Assembly (NCBI RefSeq): GCF_009708175.1
Contig: NZ_WMBB01000019.1
Location: 1 to 64,000 of the forward strand
DNA: 64,000 bases
Direction of reading: 5' to 3'
From: Nocardia aurantiaca
Lineage (GTDB): Bacteria; Actinomycetota; Actinomycetes; Mycobacteriales; Mycobacteriaceae
Shown: piece by piece, positions 16,955 through 24,101 of the stretch
Position numbering within the stretch: position 1 is the first letter of the stretch
Layout: the number at the start of each line of letters is the position of its first letter
The notes under the pieces: generated by a model
What the model saw: the letters and a program-made list of their open reading frames with translations, nothing else
What the model was told of the DNA's origin: nothing
Database searches by the model: none
Program-made: the position numbers and the translations under genes

Positions 16955-17980
16955 TTACATGTCCGGGCATCGCGGTGGTGGTGCGGGCAGGAGCACGATG
17001 CCGCCGGTGGCGGGCAGGGTCGGTTCGTCGTCGCTGGCTGGTGGCGGCAGCGTGCGCGCGGGCCAGACCTCGGTCAGTTCGTGTAGGTGCAGGCGCTCGG
17101 AGACGTTGCGGTCGAGGGGAAGCCAGACGCGGTCGGCAGGGCTGGGGCGGGCGGCGGTGGGGTCGAGGAGCCCGGCAGCGGCGGTCGCGACCGGCACCGT
17201 GTCCGGGTCGGGCAGGTGGCGCCAGGTGTCGTGCAGGGCGTGGCGGGCGTGGGTTTCGCGGGCGCGGGTGGGCACCCACACCAGGACCGGGGTGACGATG
17301 CCGGTGGAGCGGGCCAGCTCGGCGTAGCCCAGGAGCTTGGCGGCGACGCGGCGCAGGCTGGTTGTGCCCAGGTCGTATTCGAGGAAGAAGTCCAGTACCC
17401 GTGGTGGCGAGCCGGTGTCGGTGGTGTGGGTGTAGCGACCGTACCCGTCGGGACGGGCCAGGTCTCCCCACAATCGGGCCGCGCGAGTCTGTGACCACCA
17501 CGCCACGAGCACCCCCGGGGCGTCGCCGGAGCCGCCAGGTGTGTGGTGGGCGGTGGTGAGGGTGGTGAACCATTCGTTGACCCCGAGGGTGTGGGTCAGG
17601 TGCAGGCTGTGGGCGATGGTGAGAATGTGTTCGGAACGGTAGCCGAGTGCGCGGACGTCGGCGGCGGCTTCGGCGGCCAGGATCGCGGCGCCGGCGGGGG
17701 CCAGGACCCAGTGCGAGGGCGCGCTGCCCCGGGCTTGCAGGGGCCGGAAGCGGTCGACGACCTGGTAGCGGTGCAGCAGGGCCATGCGCCGGCGGGCGAC
17801 CTTCGCCGTGGGGAAGGCCAAGGCGGCGAGCTGGTTGGTGGTCAGGACGCGGTGTTCGTGCAGCATCCGCAGGATCCAGTGGTCGCGGCCGGTCAGCCGC
17901 CCCACCAGCGCGGCCGTGGCGGTGCGTGAGATCGAGCGTGGAGCGCGGGTGTCGTGGTGGCGGTCGGGATGAACGATCAT
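16955..17980 (-). CDS. Replication-relaxation family protein
   Basis: 341 residues. The start (DHWILRMLHEHRVLTTNQLAALAF, then RRRMALLHRYQVV) is a winged helix-turn-helix, followed by a compact alpha/beta domain with LHLTHTLGVNEWF and FFLEYDLGTTSLRR. This matches the replication-relaxation family (PF13814) of actinobacterial and firmicute conjugative elements, thought to take part in DNA processing at the transfer origin or in plasmid replication. No classical MOB relaxase is seen in the window, so this protein is a candidate for that role. It sits between the TraG and NlpC/P60 genes in the operon. Confidence 0.8.
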   Translation of the reverse strand: MIVHPDRHHDTRAPRSISRTATAALVGRLTGRDHWILRMLHEHRVLTTNQLAALAFPTAKVARRRMALLHRYQVVDRFRPLQARGSAPSHWVLAPAGAAILAAEAAADVRALGYRSEHILTIAHSLHLTHTLGVNEWFTTLTTAHHTPGGSGDAPGVLVAWWSQTRAARLWGDLARPDGYGRYTHTTDTGSPPRVLDFFLEYDLGTTSLRRVAAKLLGYAELARSTGIVTPVLVWVPTRARETHARHALHDTWRHLPDPDTVPVATAAAGLLDPTAARPSPADRVWLPLDRNVSERLHLHELTEVWPARTLPPPASDDEPTLPATGGIVLLPAPPPRCPDM

Positions 17981-18077
17981 GCGTGGGAGGGCCTTTCCGG
18001 GAAAGTTCGCGGGGGTGCCGGCGTCGGTCGGCCCGGTGCCCGGCCACGGGCAGGTGAGGCCGTGGCGGGCAGGATGG

Positions 18078-20588
18078 CTAGGACAGGCGGAGATCTGTGC
18101 TCGCGGGGGCGGCCGGGGCGGTAGAGGTGGGGTCCTGGGCCGGAGTCGGTGGAGTCGGCGGGGTCTTGTTGAGGCGGGTGCGTGCGGCGGCGGCGATCTC
18201 GCGGGCGCGTCCGGGCACGGGTGGGCCGAGCGGGCGGGTGGTGAGGGTGAAGGGGCGGGCGTGTTTACCGGCGACGAGCAGCCGGGCGGCGGCGTGCCAG
18301 GCGTCGAGGTGAGTGAGGTCGTGCTCGGTCAGCCACGGGCTGGTGTGACGGGCCAAGTCGCGGGCGTCGTCCGGGGAGACGGCGAAGATGACCTTGTTGC
18401 GGGCATTGGCGGAGATCCCGTCGCGCAGTTCACGGGTGAGCTGAGCGAGGTTCTGATGCGCGAGGACCAGCGATAACCGCAGGCCACGGGCTTCGGCGAG
18501 CATGTCTTCCACAGGTGTGGACAAATTGAGGAAATTCTGGGCCTCGTCCAGGACGAGAGACGCGTCGGCGCGGTCGTCGGAGGGTTGGCGGGCGCGGGCA
18601 GTGGCGGCTTGCCAGGTGCGGGCGACCAACAGCGACCCGACCAGGCGGCTGGTCTCCTCACCGAGCGATCCTTTCGGCAGCCGGGCCAGGCAGATCCCGC
18701 CGTTATCGAGGATGTCGGCGAATTCCAGGGTCGCGGGTCCGGCGGCGACAGCGGCCCGCACGAACGGCCGCAACAACAGCGCCCGGAGTTTGTTCATCAG
18801 CAGGCCGATGACTTGGGCGCGACCGGCTTCGGAGAGTGCTTCGTAGCCTTCCCAGAACCCGCGCAGCACCGGATCGGTGGTGGTGCGGGTGACTCTGGCG
18901 CGGAAAGCTGGTTCGGTGAGCAGGCGGGGCAGGTCGGCCAGGGTCGCGGTGCCCGGTTGCGCGCACAGGGTGAGCAGGCTGGCGCGCATGACGTCGTCGG
19001 TGCGCGGTCCCCACCATTGAGCGAAAATCCGGTGGAAGATCGCGACCAGGTTGTCGACCGCCAGATCCAGCCCCGCCACCCCGATCCGCCCCAAATCCAA
19101 GGGATTCACGCACGGCGGCGGGCTTTTCGAATCGGCGTCGAACAGCACGACCTTGTCAGCCAGCCGCGCGGGGAGCCGTGACAAGACATCGGTGACGAGA
19201 TCACCCTTGGGATCGACCACGATCTGACCTCTGCCGGCATCAGCGTCGGCGAGGATCATCTGTGCCAGCAACGTCGACTTACCCACACCGGTCGGGCCCA
19301 GGACGTGCATGTGGTGGCGGGCATCGGCGACCCGGACCGCGACCGGTCGGCGGCTGGCACTGTCGGCGACGCCGAGCGGCTTGGTGTGCTCGCCCCCGAC
19401 GGGGATGTCGGGTGCCGGCGGCAGGGCGCGGGCACCGGCGCGTTGCAGGCCGGGAAGCCCGTCGGCGGCGGGCAGGTGTGCGATCCCGGCCAGCTCGGGC
19501 ACCGACAGCAGGTCCCCGCGCCCGAACTGCCGCCGCGACAACACCTGCGCGAGACGGAACTGGCGGCGTCGCCGGTAGTAGTTGTGGTCGGTACTCGCCC
19601 CGAACACCGTCGCGAGCGCGTCGGCTCGCCCGCGGGCGACCGCCCGCGCCTGGCGTCCGGGCTCGGCGGGAACCGAGACCGCGTACCGGACAACGGTTTC
19701 CCAGTGCGGTCCCTTCGCCTTGGCCGCCGCCGCTCGGTCGGCGGCCGACACCTGCAGCGCAGTCTGCCGGTCGATGTCTCGGCCACCACCGGAACCACCG
19801 GGGCGCGGACCCCGGCCCGTTGCCGGGCCAGGGGTGAGCATGTTGAGTACCTCCCGCGCCAGCCCGGTCAGCAGGCCGGGTTTCGTGTCTCCGGTGGCGC
19901 GGGCGACGCGGCGGCCGGTGACCGGGCGGGCCAGGATCTGCACGCACGCCGCCTGCCCGGCCGCCAGGTCGTCGGCGGCGGTGATCAGATCGCGCACCAG
20001 ATCCCCGTGATACTCGGTCCGCAACGGGTAGCGCTCCGGACTGCCCAATCGCAACTCACCACCCGCCAGCAACCGGCGAGCGCCCTCGCCCTCGCCCTCG
20101 CTGTCGTCTGGGGAGGGCAGTGGCGGTCCGGCGTCTTCGGTGTGGGTGTGCGCGCCCGGCCACGCCGAAGCCACCGCTCGCTCGATCAGGCCGGGCGGAA
20201 TCGAGCCGGGGACCCACAACCGGATCGCGGCCCCGTCCTGCGGAGTGATCGTGTACTCAAATCCCAGATGCGGCTGCCCGAACAGCACCCGCCGCCATGG
20301 CGGGCGCAGCTGCCCGATGAGGTGCGCCCAGAACGCCAGCGCGCCTTTGGAATCGACCTCGGGCGGGGTGAGGATCGTGACGTGACGGGCGCCGGCACCC
20401 AACCGCGCTCGCCGGGCTCGCAGCAGTACCCGCGCGATGGCCAGCAGGCCGGCCACCCCCAGCGCGACGGGAATCGCGCTGGGGGACACCAGGAAATGCT
20501 CGACCGTGGCCGCGAGATCGTGTAGCCCCGCGCCGGGATGGACCAGGAACCGCGCCAGCCAGCCGTGCCCGACAGGGTCGCTGTTCAC
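18078..20588 (-). CDS. TraG/VirD4-like conjugal coupling ATPase
   Basis: 836 residues from GTG 20588. The longer frame reading further upstream only overlaps the methyltransferase gene. One transmembrane helix lies near residues 36-58. Walker A HVLGPTGVGKSTLL is near residue 432 and Walker B SLVLDEAQNF near 676, with the LAHQNLAQL arginine/glutamine region after it. This is the hexameric coupling protein that pumps single-stranded DNA into the type IV channel. GTG overlaps the TGA of the methyltransferase (GTGA), so translation is coupled. Confidence 0.88.
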   Translation of the reverse strand: MNSDPVGHGWLARFLVHPGAGLHDLAATVEHFLVSPSAIPVALGVAGLLAIARVLLRARRARLGAGARHVTILTPPEVDSKGALAFWAHLIGQLRPPWRRVLFGQPHLGFEYTITPQDGAAIRLWVPGSIPPGLIERAVASAWPGAHTHTEDAGPPLPSPDDSEGEGEGARRLLAGGELRLGSPERYPLRTEYHGDLVRDLITAADDLAAGQAACVQILARPVTGRRVARATGDTKPGLLTGLAREVLNMLTPGPATGRGPRPGGSGGGRDIDRQTALQVSAADRAAAAKAKGPHWETVVRYAVSVPAEPGRQARAVARGRADALATVFGASTDHNYYRRRRQFRLAQVLSRRQFGRGDLLSVPELAGIAHLPAADGLPGLQRAGARALPPAPDIPVGGEHTKPLGVADSASRRPVAVRVADARHHMHVLGPTGVGKSTLLAQMILADADAGRGQIVVDPKGDLVTDVLSRLPARLADKVVLFDADSKSPPPCVNPLDLGRIGVAGLDLAVDNLVAIFHRIFAQWWGPRTDDVMRASLLTLCAQPGTATLADLPRLLTEPAFRARVTRTTTDPVLRGFWEGYEALSEAGRAQVIGLLMNKLRALLLRPFVRAAVAAGPATLEFADILDNGGICLARLPKGSLGEETSRLVGSLLVARTWQAATARARQPSDDRADASLVLDEAQNFLNLSTPVEDMLAEARGLRLSLVLAHQNLAQLTRELRDGISANARNKVIFAVSPDDARDLARHTSPWLTEHDLTHLDAWHAAARLLVAGKHARPFTLTTRPLGPPVPGRAREIAAAARTRLNKTPPTPPTPAQDPTSTAPAAPASTDLRLS

Positions 20589-21610
20589 GCTGCGGCCCCG
20601 GTCTCGCCGATGCCGTTGCTGCCCCAGAACGGGGCCGCACCGAACTGCGGTCCCGGCCGAGACTCCTTCAGTTCTTGTGAAACCGAAGTACCCGCAAGCG
20701 GTTTGCGCAGGATGATGACGTCTTCGTGGGCGATCAGGTGCATCGGCAGCCCGGCGGCGCGGTTCTTGACGATGAAGTCGCGCTGGAAGAAGCTGCTGCG
20801 CGCCACGATGTCCCCGTAGGCCAGGCGGCCCAGGAGCGCGACGCAGCGTTCGACCGGGACGAGCCCTGCGAGGGTGCCGCAGGTGATCAGATGCCCGGGC
20901 AGGTTCACCAGTTCGGCGTGCTCGCGCCACGGGCGGGCGGTGATCACCACATACCCGCCGGGAGCGAGGTATTCGGCCGCGCCGGACAGGATGCGGGTGA
21001 ACCCGGACAGCAGCCGTCCCAGGCCGACGTTGGCGAGGTTGCCGCGATCGAGCACCGACCCGTACCGGTGGTTGATCTTCTGCACGCCCTCACCGGGTTT
21101 CACGGTGACGTGACCGTGGGTGGAGGGGCCGTAGGGCGGGGAGGTGATCACCAGGTTCACCCGGCCCCGCAACCCGTCGGGGAGCAGGTCGGGGAGTTTG
21201 CGGGCGTCCCCGTTGTAGACGGCCGCGTCCAGGTCGATTCCGGCGTCGCGGGCCAGGCCGATGTTCGCGGTCGCCAGATCCGCCCACCGGGTCTCGTACT
21301 CGACACCGACAGCGCGTCGTCGGGCATAGAGGGATTCGACGAGGGTGGTGCCGATCCCGCACATCGGGTCCAGGACGAGATCACCGGGGCGGGTGTAGGT
21401 CTCGACGGCGTGGCGGACGATGCCGGGGAGCATCTTGGCGGGGTGCGCGACGCTGTCGGGGTGGTACCGGCCGCGCCGCTGGGCGGCGGGCGCGGTTTGC
21501 GCGGTCGCCCACACCGACGGCGTCCGCCGCGCGGCACGGCCAGTGTCGGCGCTGTCCTCGGCGGGGGTGGTGGTGTCGATGTCGTTGGTGCGGTGGGTGT
21601 TGTGGGGCAT
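20585..21610 (-). CDS. DNA methyltransferase (N4-C or N6-A), solitary
   Basis: 341 residues. Motif X/I reads LVLDPMCGIGTTL near residue 77-90, and motif IV is TSPPYG near 155, so AdoMet-binding precedes the catalytic motif. The SPPY form is most typical of N4-cytosine enzymes but N6-adenine enzymes also use it. No restriction nuclease is coded next to it, so it is likely solitary, and may protect the element from host restriction or mark its DNA. It lies between the methyltransferase-like gene and traG in the leftward operon. Confidence 0.82.
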   Translation of the reverse strand: MPHNTHRTNDIDTTTPAEDSADTGRAARRTPSVWATAQTAPAAQRRGRYHPDSVAHPAKMLPGIVRHAVETYTRPGDLVLDPMCGIGTTLVESLYARRRAVGVEYETRWADLATANIGLARDAGIDLDAAVYNGDARKLPDLLPDGLRGRVNLVITSPPYGPSTHGHVTVKPGEGVQKINHRYGSVLDRGNLANVGLGRLLSGFTRILSGAAEYLAPGGYVVITARPWREHAELVNLPGHLITCGTLAGLVPVERCVALLGRLAYGDIVARSSFFQRDFIVKNRAAGLPMHLIAHEDVIILRKPLAGTSVSQELKESRPGPQFGAAPFWGSNGIGETGAAA

Positions 21611-21670
21611 CGAGAGTCCTTCGCGGATCGAGGGTGGGGCTGGCGGCTGTGGTAGGGCGGTCTGTGCGGG

Positions 21671-22318
21671 TCAGGCCGCGCGCGGGTTGAGGAACACGAA
21701 CAGGTCGAGATGCGAAATCTCGTGTCGGTGACCGTGTTCGGGGCGCTGCGTGCTCGAAGGTGCAGCGGTGGAGGCGATGTCGGTGCCGGTGACCGGGGCG
21801 GCGATGATGTGCTGCAGGTAGAGCAGGTCGGCGGCTTGCGCGTCGGCCACCACGGTGGCGGCGGGGTCGAGCAGGACACCGTGGACGCCGTGGCGGCAGC
21901 GCGAGAGCACCACCAGCAGCCCGCCGGCGGCGACCCGGCGGGCGGCGAGCGCCGTGACGTGGTCGGGGTCGGGGCCCAGGCCCTCTCCGAGGAGGCTGGC
22001 CAGGACAAGGGCGGCGTGCTCGTTGTCGGGGCCGGGGCCCAGGCGGGCGTCGCGGCCCGCCGCTTCGGTGATCGCCAGTGCCGCACCGGTGTCGGCGGGT
22101 ACGGCCCGCAGTCCGCCCCGTCCGGTCGAGGGGGCCGGATCGAGTAGCAGCACCCGGTCGCCCGGTGCGGAGAACTCCCGTACGACGCGGGTCACGACCG
22201 GGTCCGGCCACCGGTCGGCGGGACCGAAGGGGGCGGGTCCGGTGGCCCAGAGTGTCGACGGAACCGCCACGCCGGAGACGGAAGACGAAGTGGTGGCGCG
22301 GGAAGAATTCGGGGTCAT
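21671..22318 (-). CDS. Degenerate methyltransferase-like protein
   Basis: 215 residues from ATG 22318, preceded by AGGAG. PDPVVTRVVREFSAPGDRVLLLDPAP mimics the helix and motif-I strand of class I DNA methyltransferases, but the glycines of motif I are replaced and no PPY motif follows. It is therefore either a diverged, catalytically dead paralogue of the neighbouring methyltransferase or a fold relative with another role. It opens the leftward operon, next to the phased heptamer arrays. Confidence 0.55.
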   Translation of the reverse strand: MTPNSSRATTSSSVSGVAVPSTLWATGPAPFGPADRWPDPVVTRVVREFSAPGDRVLLLDPAPSTGRGGLRAVPADTGAALAITEAAGRDARLGPGPDNEHAALVLASLLGEGLGPDPDHVTALAARRVAAGGLLVVLSRCRHGVHGVLLDPAATVVADAQAADLLYLQHIIAAPVTGTDIASTAAPSSTQRPEHGHRHEISHLDLFVFLNPRAA

Positions 22319-22500
22319 TCTGAAACGCTCCTGACAGGTGGGAGAGAGGTTGTCTCTATACCTATCAATGTCGAAAAAAAAGCCGTTTTGAACCGGGGGC
22401 AGGCAAACTTTTTCGAAGAAATTTTCGGCCCGCACCGATGGCGATCCCATGTCCGTTCCAGCGAATTCCGAAAGAATTTCCCGGCCATAGCTGACTTCTG

Positions 22501-22548
22501 CGGAGATCGTCTCCGCGCCGTCTCCGTATCGTCTCCGTACCATCTCCT
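22501..22548. repeat. Left heptamer array (GTCTCCG, 11-bp pitch)
   Basis: GTCTCCG occurs at 22509, 22520 and 22531, with a variant ATCTCCT at 22542, each start exactly 11 bases after the last. An inverted CGGAGAT at 22501-22507 makes a dyad with the first copy (CGGAGA-tcg-TCTCCG). The four-base spacers differ, so only the heptamer is conserved, as expected for a protein-binding site seen once per helical turn. Confidence 0.9.
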
Positions 22549-22622
22549 CGCCAGGTAGGGGCGATATTGGTTGCGACGACCGCTTCGGTTGACAGTGGTG
22601 CGGTGCTGTAGCCGGATGGCGG

Positions 22623-22695
22623 CGGAGATGAAACGGAGACGTTTCGGAGACGGTGCGGAGACGCGGCGGAGTGGTTGTGGAGATGGTACGGAGAC
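22623..22695. repeat. Right heptamer array (CGGAGAC, 11-bp pitch)
   Basis: Seven copies of CGGAGAC or close variants start at 22623, 22634, 22645, 22656, 22667, 22678 and 22689, exactly 11 bases apart. Four are perfect and the others differ at one or two bases (CGGAGAT, CGGAGTG, TGGAGAT). They are in the orientation opposite to the left array. Spacers are not conserved. Confidence 0.92.
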
Positions 22696-22759
22696 GGTCG
22701 GCTGCTGTCCTTGATCATGTCGCAGATCGCGACCTCTTCCATAAACCAGGGAGTCCGCA

Positions 22760-23719
22760 GTGACTGAAATCGAATTCGAAGATTCTCCGCAGAGGAAAGC
22801 GCGGAAAGGATTCGGTGACCGCTCTCCGATCGGAGTCGCATGGACGGTATTCCAGCGCCTCACCGACACCGTGCTACCGGCCGACCCGAGACCGGTGCCG
22901 CTGCCGGCGGGCTGGCGCGCCCGCACCTGGGGGCAGCTGCGGGAGGTGATGCTCGATCCCGCACTGCCCGGCACGGCAGCGGACCCGATCTGGGAATGGC
23001 TGATCGGCCGTGCCCGGGCCCGGCGGCCCGACGCGACGGTGATGTGCGCGAGCCTGGCCGCCCCGATGCTCGCCGCCGCCGCCAACACCTACGCGCGTTA
23101 CGGCAGCGCCGACCGCGAGGACGTCGAGGCCGAAATCCTGCTGGCGTTCTTGACCGCGCTGCGCGATATCGACCTCGACCGCCCGAAGCTGTGGGGCCGG
23201 CTGGCATGGACGGCCCTGCACGCGGGATGGCAGTGGAGCCAGCGCAACGCAGCACTCGTCCCGGTCGCCGACCCCGCCCAGCCCGGCAGCAGCGGCCCGA
23301 TGGTGATCCCGCCCGGGCACCCGGAACTGGTGCTGGCCGAGGCCGTCGCCGCCGGGGTGATCACCGTGGAAGGAGCCGAGCTGATCGCGGCGACCCGATG
23401 GGAACGCCGCACCGTGACCCGTCTGGCTGCCGACCCCGCCTACACCCAGCTGCCGTGGCAACTCCGCAAACTCCGGCGACGATCCGAACTCGCCCTCGCC
23501 GCCTGGCTCGCCGAGCGCGCCCGCGACGAGAGCACGTTCAGCAGCACCGAAGTCCTCGCCTTCCACGCGCTACCCGCCGCTGGCGAATCCGTCGCGGCCG
23601 AGCCCACCCGGGGCTCGCGGACCGCGGCGGCCGGACCCGAAACGGTTGGCAGCGAGCACGATCCGAACCCGTGTTCCGCGGACTCCGCACCATCCGGACA
23701 GGAGCGGATATGCGCGTGA
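22760..23719 (+). CDS. Sigma-like or regulatory protein of the transfer operon
   Basis: 319 residues from GTG 22760, preceded by AGGGAG. A stretch DREDVEAEILLAFLTALRDID then RLAWTALHAGW resembles sigma-factor region 2. A later part (LAEAVAAGVITVEGAELIAATRWERRT, then RRRSELALAAWL) looks like the helical C-terminal region of sigma-like proteins without a clear region 4. The C-terminal 50 residues are unstructured. As first gene of the rightward operon beside the arrays it is a candidate regulator. The assignment is only suggestive. Confidence 0.5.
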   Translation: MTEIEFEDSPQRKARKGFGDRSPIGVAWTVFQRLTDTVLPADPRPVPLPAGWRARTWGQLREVMLDPALPGTAADPIWEWLIGRARARRPDATVMCASLAAPMLAAAANTYARYGSADREDVEAEILLAFLTALRDIDLDRPKLWGRLAWTALHAGWQWSQRNAALVPVADPAQPGSSGPMVIPPGHPELVLAEAVAAGVITVEGAELIAATRWERRTVTRLAADPAYTQLPWQLRKLRRRSELALAAWLAERARDESTFSSTEVLAFHALPAAGESVAAEPTRGSRTAAAGPETVGSEHDPNPCSADSAPSGQERICA

Positions 23720-24099
23720 ACAGACTCCTCATCGCCTCGACCATCCGTCATCGATACTCGCGCCTCCGGTGGCGTGGGTGGGCATTGCCGGTGGCCGCGA
23801 TCGCGGTGCTCGTCTTCTGCGTCGGGCCGGCCGACGCGGCGCCGCAAGTTCAAGTCCTGGCACTTGCCGACAGCCTCGATCAAGTCCTGGACAACCTGCG
23901 CAACTGGCTGATAGGGATCCTGGCCGGGGTGGCGACGGTGTGCTTGACCGTCGCCGGTGTCCGGTACGTGATCGCCTCGGGTGACCCGGCCGAGATCGAG
24001 AAGGCCAAGAGCGCGCTGCGCGCCGCCTGCTCGGGGTACGCGCTGGCGATGCTGGCCCCGGTGATCGTGGCCGTGCTCAAGTCGATCGTGGGAGCCTGA
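23710..24099 (+). CDS. VirB2/TrbC-like pilin
   Basis: 129 residues from ATG 23710, overlapping the upstream gene by 10 bases. A long N-terminal signal region (WALPVAAIAVLVFCVG, cleavage near ADAAPQ) is followed by two hydrophobic helices, WLIGILAGVATVCLTVAGV and ALAMLAPVIVAVLKSIV, separated by a short charged loop containing DPAEIEKAKSAL. This is the layout of TrbC/VirB2 pilins, including the conserved short polar loop. It should form the extracellular or envelope-spanning part of the transfer channel. Confidence 0.82.
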   Translation: MRVNRLLIASTIRHRYSRLRWRGWALPVAAIAVLVFCVGPADAAPQVQVLALADSLDQVLDNLRNWLIGILAGVATVCLTVAGVRYVIASGDPAEIEKAKSALRAACSGYALAMLAPVIVAVLKSIVGA

Positions 24100-24101
24100 C
24101 C

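Larger units (their letters stand above)
22319..22759. promoter_or_regulatory. Divergent control region of the two transfer operons
   Basis: 441 non-coding bases between the divergent operons. It contains two opposed arrays of heptamers (22501-22548 and 22623-22695). Between them a TTGACA at 22589-22594 could serve the rightward operon, although no good -10 box lies at the right distance. An AT-rich stretch with a run of eight A at about 22374-22381 lies near the leftward start. Operator, centromere or transfer-origin roles are all possible. Confidence 0.6.

Noticed and set aside
20589..20930. Upstream extension of the TraG frame
   Set aside because: It overlaps the methyltransferase in another frame and is Arg/Pro-rich. 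The GTG at 20588 gives a GTGA overlap and a natural N-terminus.
22501..22695. Heptamer arrays as a CRISPR array
   Set aside because: The repeats are 7 bases with 4-base spacers and face each other; there are no 20-40 base repeats or cas genes.
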